Of a stretch of DNA of 64,000 bases, positions 56,133 to 64,000 are shown piece after piece (within the stretch, counting starts at the first letter, position 1; the number at the start of each line of letters is the position of its first letter). This DNA comes from Candidatus Phytoplasma ziziphi (lineage in GTDB: Bacteria; Bacillota_I; Bacilli_A; Acholeplasmatales; Acholeplasmataceae): assembly GCF_003640545.1 (NCBI RefSeq), contig NZ_CP025121.1, forward strand, positions 434,001-498,000, given 5' to 3'. The position numbers were made by a program, and so were the translations under genes. The notes under the pieces were generated by a model. It saw only the letters and a list, made by a program, of their open reading frames with translations. It was not told the DNA's origin and made no database searches.

Positions 56133-58514
56133 TTATCTTAATTTAATTTCATAAATTTTTTGCATTTTATCTTCTATTTTTTTCATAATTTCGTTAACAA
56201 CTCCTTTAGATAAACTTTTATTTTTATCATTAAAAGTTAAACGAAAAGATAAAGAATATTCGTCTGTATTTAATTTTGGATCTTCATAAAGATCTAATAA
56301 TTCACATTTAATTAAAATATCTGATATTTCTTGTTTTAAGGTTTTAAAAATTTCTTCAAAAGAATATCTTTTAGAAATAAAAAAACTTAAATCTCTAATA
56401 ATAGAAGGTAATTTACTTATTTCATTGAAAACAATATTTTTGGAATTTTCTAAAAAATCATTTTCTAAAACAATTTCTAAAAGAAAACTTTCTTTTAAAT
56501 TATATAATTTTTGTATAGAAGGATGTATTTCTCCGATAAAACCAATTTTTTTATTTTGATATAAAATATTAGCTTGTTTACCAGGGTGGAAACTTGAATA
56601 TAAATTAGTTTGCTGCAAATCAAATTTAATTCCTAATAATAAACTTATTTTATCTAAAATTCCTTTTAAAACAAAAAAAGAACTTACTATACTAGGTTTA
56701 ATCCAACCTAAAGAATTGAAATTACCGCTTAAACCTATTGATAAATGTAATTTTTCTTCTTGATTATTATAAACTTTTGCTATTTCAAAAAAAAGGTTAT
56801 CATAATTATTATGTTTCTGATTATAACTTAAAACTTCGATCATACTACCGCTCAAATGTTGTCTTAAAATAATATTTTCATGAGAAATAGGTTTTGCAAC
56901 TTGTATATAATCTTGTTGATCAGAAAATAATTTTAAAATTTTTAAATTTACTAAACTATAAGTAATTATTTCATACAAACCTAAATTTATCAATAAATCT
57001 TTTAATTTATATAATGTTTCTTGTTTCTTATTTCTTAAAGAAATTTTATTTTTTTTTAATGATAATGATTTTAATTTATTAATTCCATATATTCTGATTA
57101 TATCAGAACACACATCCTCAGGAATCACAACATCATGCCTTCTAAAAGGAGGTTTTAATTTAAAAATATCATTTTTAATTATTTCTACTTCATAATCTAA
57201 TTTTTTTAAACAAATTTCTATCTCTTCAGAAGAAAAAACAGAACCTATTTTTTCTTCGATAAATTTTAAAGATAATAAAATTTCTGGTTTTTTATTATTT
57301 TTGATTTTTTGGGATATAATATTCGAAATTTGACATTCTTCGTTTAATGATTTTAAAAGAAAATTAAATCTATTTAAAGCTTCTTTTACTAAAGATGAAT
57401 TGATTCCTCTTGTCCAACGTATTTTTTTTTCATTTTCTAAATTTATTTTTTTAGAATTTTTCAAAATATAAGAAGGGGCTAAATAAGATGTAGTTATAAT
57501 AATTTCGTTAGTATCTTTATTAATATTATTTGAATAAGAATTGACAATTCCTAGAATAGATAAAATATTTTGACCTCTAGCTACAACTACATCTTCTTTA
57601 CTTAAAAAAAATTTTTTTTCTAAATCAATTTGAATAAATTCCGTTTCCGAAGCATTTCTTATTTCTATTTTTTTTTCTTTGAAATTAGAAACGTCAAAAA
57701 CTTCTAAAGGAACGCCGTACTCTAATAAAACTAAATTTGTAATATCTACGATATTATTAACAGGAATTATATTATGAGTGAATAAAAGACTTCTCAACCA
57801 CAAAGGAGATTTTTTAACTTTTATATTTTTAATATAAAGCAAATTATATTCCCAACAATTTTTATTTATAATTTGTATTTGAAAAGGATTTTCTTCTTTT
57901 TTTATTTTTTTTGTTAAAGAAATAGGATAATCGAATCTATTAATATTTTTTAAACTTTTTAAATCTTCAGCGAAACCTATATAAGATAAAAGATCTCCTC
58001 TATCTGAAGTAATGTTTAATTTTAACAAAAATCCTTTTAGGTTTAAATATTCTAAGGCATTTTCACCAACAGGAGCATCATTTTCTAAAATTAAAATTCC
58101 TTTTTTTTCTTCTTCACTTAAAATATTAGGATCTAATCCTAATTCTTGCGCAGAACAAATCATTCCGCGGGATTTATGTCCGAAAATATCTTTTTCTTTG
58201 ATGCGAAGTTTGATTGATTTTAAATAAGCATCAATTAAAGCAACTACTACTTTTGTACCTTTTACAAGATTTGAAGCTCCGCAAATAATTGTTAAATGAT
58301 TATCTTTAACATCTACAGTTACTAAATGAAGTTTTTCCGAATTAGAAACTTTTTGGAATTCAATAATTTTTCCTATAATCAAAAAATCATTAGGTTCTAA
58401 TATTTCGCATTTATCTATTTCAGTAATATAATTATTAATTAAAAATTGCAATTCTTCTAAACTATAATCATCGAAAGAAAGATATTTTTTTAAAATTTTT
58501 TCATGAATTATCAT
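56133..58514 (-). CDS. pheT: Phenylalanyl-tRNA synthetase beta chain
   Basis: Large subunit of the alpha2-beta2 enzyme, 793 residues. It contains the EMAP/tRNA-binding domain near 43-150 (VVALIDAYLK and KSRGMICSAQELGL), the B3/4 editing domain, the B5 domain (FRRHDVVIPEDVCSDIIRIYG), the catalytic-like core and the C-terminal FDX-ACB domain starting at SKLPSIIRDLSFFIS. The start is an ATG with AAAGGATATAAAAAAA upstream. pheS lies 54 bp before it. Confidence 0.96.
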   Translation of the reverse strand: MIIHEKILKKYLSFDDYSLEELQFLINNYITEIDKCEILEPNDFLIIGKIIEFQKVSNSEKLHLVTVDVKDNHLTIICGASNLVKGTKVVVALIDAYLKSIKLRIKEKDIFGHKSRGMICSAQELGLDPNILSEEEKKGILILENDAPVGENALEYLNLKGFLLKLNITSDRGDLLSYIGFAEDLKSLKNINRFDYPISLTKKIKKEENPFQIQIINKNCWEYNLLYIKNIKVKKSPLWLRSLLFTHNIIPVNNIVDITNLVLLEYGVPLEVFDVSNFKEKKIEIRNASETEFIQIDLEKKFFLSKEDVVVARGQNILSILGIVNSYSNNINKDTNEIIITTSYLAPSYILKNSKKINLENEKKIRWTRGINSSLVKEALNRFNFLLKSLNEECQISNIISQKIKNNKKPEILLSLKFIEEKIGSVFSSEEIEICLKKLDYEVEIIKNDIFKLKPPFRRHDVVIPEDVCSDIIRIYGINKLKSLSLKKNKISLRNKKQETLYKLKDLLINLGLYEIITYSLVNLKILKLFSDQQDYIQVAKPISHENIILRQHLSGSMIEVLSYNQKHNNYDNLFFEIAKVYNNQEEKLHLSIGLSGNFNSLGWIKPSIVSSFFVLKGILDKISLLLGIKFDLQQTNLYSSFHPGKQANILYQNKKIGFIGEIHPSIQKLYNLKESFLLEIVLENDFLENSKNIVFNEISKLPSIIRDLSFFISKRYSFEEIFKTLKQEISDILIKCELLDLYEDPKLNTDEYSLSFRLTFNDKNKSLSKGVVNEIMKKIEDKMQKIYEIKLR

Positions 58515-58568
58515 TATTTTTTTTATATCCTTTAAAATTAAATAGTTTAATTTATTTTATGACAAAGT

Positions 58569-59600
58569 TTAAACAAATTGATTTAAAAAACGAATATCGT
58601 TATTGTAAAAATGTCTAATATTTTTTATATTTTTTTTTAACATTGTGATTCTTTCGATTCCCATACCAAAGGCCAAACCAGTATATTTTTTATTATCAAA
58701 ACCTACATTATCTAATACTTGGGGATGAATTAATCCAGCTCCTAATATTTCTAAGTAAACTGTCTTTTTGTTTGCTCCTTCTATTACTAAATCTACTTCA
58801 AAACTTGGTTTAGTAAAAGGAAAATAAGAAGGTCGAATTCTTATTTTTTGTTCTTCTCCGAAAATATGTTTAATAAAAGATGTAATAATTTCTACTAAAT
58901 CTATTAAACTAACTTTTGAACCGACATAAAAACCATCTAATTGAGTAAATTGATGACTATGAGTATCATCGTCCTTATCTCTTCTATATACTTTTCCAGA
59001 AGCAATAATTTTTAAAGATTTATTGCGTGCTTTTAACATAGTTTTGATTTGAATAGGGGAAGTATGAGTTCTTAACAAATTTTCTGGATTATTTTTTAAA
59101 TAAAAAGAATCTTGCATATCTCTTGAAGGATGATTTTTATTCATATTTAACATTTCGAAATTGTATAAATCAGTTTCTATTTCTGTTCCTTCATGAATAG
59201 AGTATCCTAAACTTAAGAAAAAATTTTCTATTTCTTTAATCATTTGATTTAAAGGATGCATACACCCTTGTGGAAAATGAAAAGAAGGTAAAGTGACATC
59301 TATTTTTTCTTTTGTTAACTTGTCATTTAAAATTTGATTTTCTAAAAAACATTTTTTTTCTTTAAATAAATTAATGTTTTTTTGTTTAGAAATAAAAATA
59401 ACTTTTTTTAATTCTTTTTGAATTTCTGGTTTGTAATTATTAATTTTTTTTAAAATATCTAAAAAGAAACCTTTTTTTCCTAGATATTTTGTTTCTAATT
59501 CTAATAATTTTTTTATTTCGTTAATGTTTTGCAATTCTTTAATTATTTTATTTTCTGTTTCAGTCAATATTTTTTTTAATTCGAAAATGTCTTGATACAT
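58569..59600 (-). CDS. pheS: Phenylalanyl-tRNA synthetase alpha chain
   Basis: Catalytic subunit, 343 residues. An N-terminal coiled coil (about 1-95) precedes the class II core. Motif 2 is SGKVYRRDKDDDTHSHQFTQ, and the motif 3 region is GAGLIHPQVLDNVGF followed by GLAFGMGIERITML. Aligned to other PheRS enzymes the GLAFG segment contains the alanine that controls p-chloro-phenylalanine acceptance. AAAGGAG lies 11 nt before the ATG. It heads the minus-strand run to potD. I saw no T-box leader upstream. Confidence 0.96.
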   Translation of the reverse strand: MYQDIFELKKILTETENKIIKELQNINEIKKLLELETKYLGKKGFFLDILKKINNYKPEIQKELKKVIFISKQKNINLFKEKKCFLENQILNDKLTKEKIDVTLPSFHFPQGCMHPLNQMIKEIENFFLSLGYSIHEGTEIETDLYNFEMLNMNKNHPSRDMQDSFYLKNNPENLLRTHTSPIQIKTMLKARNKSLKIIASGKVYRRDKDDDTHSHQFTQLDGFYVGSKVSLIDLVEIITSFIKHIFGEEQKIRIRPSYFPFTKPSFEVDLVIEGANKKTVYLEILGAGLIHPQVLDNVGFDNKKYTGLAFGMGIERITMLKKNIKNIRHFYNNDIRFLNQFV

Positions 59601-59863
59601 AAAATTTATTTCTCCTTTTTATTTATTAATAAAAAAAACTCTAGGAATTGTTTTGTAAAGAAAAAAATATTTTTTTGATAAAAATATAAATTTAAATATA
59701 TAAATATACTATATATAATAATAACAAAATAAAAAAAATATTTTTCGTTTTTTCATTAAAATTTATTTAGAAAATATTTTTCTTTATTAATATTTAAATT
59801 TTCTTATAAAAATAATTTCATATTTATTTTATAATGTCTGAAATGTAATATTTTTTATTATAT

Positions 59864-59992
59864 TTACCTCTGGTTTGTAAATCCAATTTGAAAAGGTATA
59901 GTGTCGTCTTTTGATTGTTTCATTTCTTTTAAGAGATATACAGTAATCATAAAGAGAATGATAACTAAATATAAAAGGTATTTTGATAAAGA
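59864..59992 (-). pseudogene. Short remnant of a membrane protein gene
   Basis: On the minus strand 42 codons read as one hydrophobic helix and a charged tail (KYLLYLVIILFMITVYLLKE, then MKQSKDDTIPFQIGFTNQR) and end in TAA. A stop stands just upstream and there is no start codon with a ribosome site. More protein-like fragments continue upstream in other frames. The family is unknown. Confidence 0.3.
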
Positions 59993-60148
59993 TTAAACAT
60001 TGTTGTTATTTTCTTAGATTTCTCCATTCAAAAAAACATTTTAAATTAAAAATAGGAGTCAAATTTATGCTTGGGGTAAATAGATGATAAATAATCATAA
60101 AATTTCTGAATTAAACTAAATTATTTTTACAATTTAATAAATTATTTC

Positions 60149-60198
60149 AAACAAAAAAAGATTAACTTTCGTTTAAAAAGTTAATCTTTTTTTGTTTT
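60149..60198. terminator. Strong bidirectional-type hairpin
   Basis: Bases 60149-60169 pair perfectly with 60177-60197 (21 bp, 7-nt loop), with poly-A before and poly-T after. It lies upstream of the oppA promoter, so it would stop any transcript entering the oppA-ftsH unit. Confidence 0.75.
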
Positions 60199-60230
60199 AT
60201 CTATTTTTTTATCTATCTAATAAGTAATAT

Positions 60231-60257
60231 TTGTTTTTTTTTTTTTTTCTATATAAT
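60231..60257 (+). promoter_or_regulatory. Promoter with a T15 homopolymer in its spacer
   Basis: TTGTTT at 60231-60236 and TATAAT at 60252-60257 are separated by 15 nt. The -35 box matches those of the rplK and rpsL promoters. The run of 15 T (60234-60248) covers the end of the -35 box and nearly all of the spacer, so slippage would change the spacing. The present 15 nt is shorter than the 17 seen at the other promoters in this window. Confidence 0.6.
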
Positions 60258-60318
60258 AAAATTAATTTAATTTTAATTTTTTTAAAAAAAATTAAAAGAA
60301 GGAAAAAGGAATTAAGTA

Positions 60319-62427
60319 ATGGTATGGCAACTATTTTATAATAAAAACAAAAAAATAATTATTTTAGCATTCATAATATTATTAATATTAATAAGTGCAG
60401 GTATTTTATTTGGGCTTATTCTAAAAACCAATTCAGAAAAAAAAGATAATTCGAGTGAAACTTTAGAAAATATAAATCCTGTTATAATTGATAATTCATA
60501 TACAAAAGCAATCCCTCACAATCAAGAAATAAGCGATTTAAAATATTTTACTACTCTCTCACCATTACAAAAAGAAATGCTTTGGTTAATGAAAGAAAAT
60601 TTTATTACATTAACGACTGATTGGGATAAATCTATACAAGAAAAAAAAGCAAAATATAAAAATGATTTTCGTCAAGTTTTTCAAGACAACCAATTAAAAC
60701 CTGTTTTAAAACCTTCGTATTCATTAGGGTTATTAGGAGAATTACCGAAAGACGAAAATGGGAAAATGCATGAAATCCGAGGATATGATAATTTTTATAA
60801 ATTAAATGATAAATTATCTAAAAAATGGCATTTCACATTAAAACATAATTTAAAATTTGCCGATGGTAAAGATATTAATAATCAAGTAGTAATTTATTGT
60901 TTAAAAAAACAACAAGAAATAATGCGCTTATTATTAAGAGATGAAGATTGCAATAATTTAAAAGAAAATATAAAATTATTCCTTGATACAATTTTTATTC
61001 AGGATAACAATCCACTTGTGTTTACTTTATCTTATGAAAACCCAAAAACATTAAAATCTGTTATTACTTTATTAAACAATTGTATTTTATTTCCGAAATA
61101 CAACTTTGAATCTGCTCAAGACAAGAACAACGTCGAACAAAATAATTATGGTACTAAAGATTATCCTTTTGTATCATATGGCCCTTACCAATTAAAAACA
61201 GAACAGGGTTATAATTCAGGACAAAATTAGATATTTATAAAAAATAATTATTTTCATAATAAAGAACAATTTCCTTTGGATAACGTTGTATTCAAAAAAT
61301 TATCTGATGATCAAGAACAATATAATAAAGAAAAAGATAATTTGTTTAATGAAGGTAAAATAAACGAAATCAGGGTAAACATATCAGATATAAACAATAA
61401 TATTCTAAAAAAAGAGAATTTATTAACTATGTATACTTCTGATCAATACTTTATTTTTTTCCAAAAAACTAATCCGGAAGAAGAAGAAAATGAGAATATA
61501 AAAAAACAAAAAGAGAAAAGTAATTTTTTCTTAAATGATCCAAGATTACGTAAAGCTTTATTTTTAAGTTTAAATCGTGATTTATTAGGTAAAAATGATT
61601 ATTTCGGTTTGATACCAAGTTTTTCATTTGTTTCCGATGTAACTTTATTTACAGATTACGATTTTTTTAATCAACAAGATTTTCATCAACAAAATTTAGA
61701 TAATTTAATAGAGATCGAACCAAATAAGAAACTCACAATGGATAATAATACAAAATTTTATCAACCAGAAAAAGCAAAAGAATTACTAAATGCAGTTAAT
61801 CAAGATTTTGAACAAAAATTTTCTCAAAACGATCAACCTTTGATTATTAAAATCTTCACAGGTTATAATGATTCAGAAATAAAAGAAAAAAAATTAACCC
61901 AATTCATGATAAATAGTTGGAAAAATGTTTTTAACAAAGATAATATAAATTTCTTAGAAATCAATGATGGAGAATTTAATATATCTATCGATTTCGGTCC
62001 CTTCCAATTTATTAAAAACCCTAATAATATATTTACTTATATATTAGACGAGATTAAACTTCCAGACGGAAACAGTCGTGATTTTATTTTAACCAAACAA
62101 AAAAACAGAAATCATAATAATGATATTATTATTCAAATAGACCCAAATTATAATAATGATATTATTTTGATTGAACAAAAATTAAATATAAATGAATTAA
62201 AAGAAATATTAGACAAATTACAAAAAAAAATAGATCAACCTGATAATAATCAAAGATCTGTTGATTTATTAATATATTCAAATATTTTAAAACAATTAGA
62301 ACAAAAAACTTTTGAAGAACTATTGTATTTACCTCTGGTTAAAGGAACAAAATATAAAATATATAGAAATTTAGAAAATGATTTTGTAAATTCATTTCTT
62401 TTGTGGAGATTAAATGATGATTGTTAA
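60319..62427 (+). pseudogene. oppA: Oligopeptide ABC transporter substrate-binding protein gene, broken by one TAG
   Basis: A single frame of 702 codons encodes an OppA-like (SBP_bac_5) receptor: an N-terminal membrane segment (residues 13-36), then KWHFTLKHNLKFADGKDI, the hallmark of peptide-binding proteins, SYGPYQLK and, downstream, FLNDPRLRKALFLSLNRDLL, also typical. A TAG at 61228-61230 divides it into 303 and about 398 codons, and the frame is unchanged across it. The second part has a TTG at 61276 but no good ribosome site. It is probably a recent nonsense mutation. Read-through or a sequencing error are alternatives. The 3' end overlaps ftsH. Confidence 0.8.
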
Positions 62428-64000
62428 CATATTTAAAAAAATAATTTTAAAAATTAAACAAAAAATATTTTTGTTAATGTTATATTTCTTATTAGGTTCC
62501 TTATTATTCATTATTTTATATAATTATTATAAAAATTATTATAATTTGCCGAAAGTAGAAAATGATTTTCACATATTAAATTATGATATCCATAAAAATA
62601 AAATAAAAAATATATTTTATCAACTTAAATATGATTTATTAAAAGGTGATTATTTATATATTAAAGTAACTCATAAAGATACAGCAGAATCTTATTATTG
62701 CAAAACTAACGCTGTATTTTATGATGCATTTTCCGTTTTAATAAGTAAAAAAATTCAAGAAAATCAATTAGCATTAAAAGATATAAATTCACCTCTTGAT
62801 TCTGATATTTCGAAAACAATTTTATGTATATTTCAGTTTATTGGCGGATTATCTAACATTGTTTTTATGTTTTATATTTTTAATGCTATTAAAAATAGTT
62901 CAGGCCAACTCAACTCTAACCCTCTTATATCTTCGAAACAAAAATCTAGATTTACATTCAAAGATGTTGCTGGCAATGAAGAAGAAAAAGAAGAAATGAA
63001 AGAATTAATTGATTTCTTAAAAAAACCTAAAAAGTATGCTGCTGTAGGAGCTAAAATACCTAAAGGTATTTTATTAGAAGGCCCTCCTGGAACAGGTAAA
63101 ACTTTATTAGCGAAAGCTTTAGCTGGAGAAGCAGGAGTTCCTTTTTATGCGGTTTCAGGTTCTGAATTTGTTGAAAAATATGTCGGTGTCGGTGCTTCTC
63201 GTGTCAGAGAATTATTTAAAGAAGCTAAGTATAACGCTCCTTGCATTCTTTTTATTGATGAAATAGATGTTTTAGGTGGTAAAAGAGGTGGTTTTTCAGG
63301 AGGATCTCAAGAAACAGATCAAACTCTTAACCAATTATTAACTGAAATGGATGGTTTTACTTCAACACAAGGAATCATTATCATCGGAGCTACTAATAGA
63401 GCGGATATGTTAGATTCAGCTTTATTAAGACCAGGAAGATTCGATCGCAAATTTATAGTTGGTCTACCTGATGTTAAAGCTAGAGAAGCTATTTTAAAAG
63501 TTCATGTTCGTAATAAAAATATTTCTCCTGATATTAATTTTAATCAATTAGCGAAACAAACTCCAGGTATGAGTGGAGCTCAATTAGAAGCTGTTTTAAA
63601 TGAAGCTTCTATTTTAACAGTCAGAAATCAAAAAGAAATGATTACAATGGAAGAACTAGAAGAAGCGATTGATAGAGTACTTATGGGTCCAGCTAAAAAA
63701 TCCATTAAATATACTGAAGAAGAAAGAAAAATGGTCGCTTACCATGAAGCTGGACACGCAGTCATTGGTTTAAAATTAGAACATGCTCAAAAAGTTCAAA
63801 AAATAACTATCATTCCAAGAGGTTCAGCAGGCGGTTATAACTTAATGTTACCTGAAAAAGAAACCTTCTTTTCTTCTAAAAAAAGAATGTTAGCAAATAT
63901 CGTTTCTTATTTAGGAGGTAGAGTAGCTGAAGAATTAGTTTTTGATGATGTTTCCAATGGAGCTTATGATGACTTTAAACAAGCAACTAAAATAGCTCGT
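62414..64000 (+). CDS. ftsH: ATP-dependent zinc metalloprotease FtsH (3' end outside window)
   Basis: Membrane-bound AAA+ protease that removes misfolded and unassembled membrane proteins. The frame from ATG 62414 is open to the window end (529 codons). Two membrane helices (about 17-38 and 135-155) flank an extracytoplasmic domain. The AAA module has [13 protein letters not shown], Walker A GPPGTGKT (from 223), Walker B LFIDEID, and second-region homology [20 protein letters not shown]. The protease site is HEAGH (from H444). The start overlaps the last 14 bases of the oppA gene, suggesting translational coupling. Phytoplasma genomes often carry several ftsH copies. Confidence 0.95.
   Translation, partial: MMIVNIFKKIILKIKQKIFLLMLYFLLGSLLFIILYNYYKNYYNLPKVENDFHILNYDIHKNKIKNIFYQLKYDLLKGDYLYIKVTHKDTAESYYCKTNAVFYDAFSVLISKKIQENQLALKDINSPLDSDISKTILCIFQFIGGLSNIVFMFYIFNAIKNSSGQLNSNPLISSKQKSRFTFKDVAGNEEEKEEMKELIDFLKKPKKYAAVGAKIPKGILLEGPPGTGKTLLAKALAGEAGVPFYAVSGSEFVEKYVGVGASRVRELFKEAKYNAPCILFIDEIDVLGGKRGGFSGGSQETDQTLNQLLTEMDGFTSTQGIIIIGATNRADMLDSALLRPGRFDRKFIVGLPDVKAREAILKVHVRNKNISPDINFNQLAKQTPGMSGAQLEAVLNEASILTVRNQKEMITMEELEEAIDRVLMGPAKKSIKYTEEERKMVAYHEAGHAVIGLKLEHAQKVQKITIIPRGSAGGYNLMLPEKETFFSSKKRMLANIVSYLGGRVAEELVFDDVSNGAYDDFKQATKIAR

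Larger units (their letters stand above)
59601..60318. other. Divergent intergenic region between pheS and oppA
   Basis: About 700 bp of AT-rich DNA. The pheS promoter must lie at the left, the oppA promoter and a terminator at the right. The middle (59864 to about 60115) looks like decayed minus-strand coding sequence. Several poly-T and poly-A runs occur, the longest a run of 15 T at 60234-60248. Confidence 0.6.

Noticed and set aside
59601-60148. T-box or other riboswitch before pheS
   Set aside because: I looked on the minus strand for the conserved T-box bulge (GGTGG-ACCGCG type) and found nothing like it.
62796-62999. Plus-strand frame of 67 codons near the window end
   Set aside because: It lies wholly inside ftsH in another frame and is a shadow.

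Overview
The window looks like a chromosomal segment of a 'Candidatus Phytoplasma' (Mollicutes, Acholeplasmatales). It is extremely AT-rich, packed with core genes, and keeps Gram-positive Shine-Dalgarno sites (AAAGGAG/GGAGG). TGA is used as a stop (tsaB and rplK end in TGA) and Trp is TGG, which argues against Mycoplasma or Spiroplasma. Glycolysis, translation and uptake genes are retained beside decayed intergenic islands. Species cannot be fixed from sequence reading alone.

Layout. 1-7.2 kb (+): lower glycolysis, eno (3' end only), gpmI, pfkA, pgk, gapA, fba and a Cof-type HAD phosphatase, closed by a strong terminator. 7.3-11 kb: a perfect AT inverted repeat, then a 1125-residue surface protein made of thirteen ~74-residue repeats between a signal peptide and a C-terminal membrane anchor. 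11.0-11.7 kb: a possible small RNA and two terminator hairpins. 11.7-21.2 kb (+): gyrB-gyrA, the t6A genes tsaE-tsaB-tsaD, glnS and a DUF2130 gene. 21.2-22 kb: 12-bp tandem repeats and a small secreted protein (effector candidate). 22.4-22.8 kb: tRNA Glu-Arg-Pro-Gly. 23-30 kb: rplM-rpsI, gltX, cysS, a P-type cation ATPase and rlmB. 30-46 kb: rpmG-secE-nusG, rplKAJL, rpoB-rpoC, then rpsL-rpsG-fusA-tuf.

46-49.1 kb is a decay zone: two clearly broken reading frames, one small intact membrane coiled-coil gene, one remnant of a similar gene, a degenerate tRNA-Pro on the minus strand and several inverted repeats. From 59.6 kb down to 49.1 kb one long minus-strand run carries pheS-pheT-rsgA-lepA-potA-potB-potC-potD. 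At 60.2-64 kb a plus-strand unit begins with a promoter whose spacer is a run of fifteen T. It holds an oligopeptide-binding protein gene broken by one in-frame TAG, and an ftsH gene that runs off the window.

Together the genes supply ATP by glycolysis, the transcription and translation core (RNA polymerase, NusG, SecE, EF-G, EF-Tu, LepA, ribosomal proteins, aminoacyl-tRNA synthetases, tRNA modification), and polyamine and peptide uptake. The host-facing parts are the repeat protein, the small secreted protein and the peptide-binding/FtsH unit. The most unusual signals are the 222-bp repeat array, the T15 promoter spacer, the N-terminal extension of RpoC, the PotA insertion and PotD C-terminal anchor, and natural substitutions in the RpoB rifampicin pocket.
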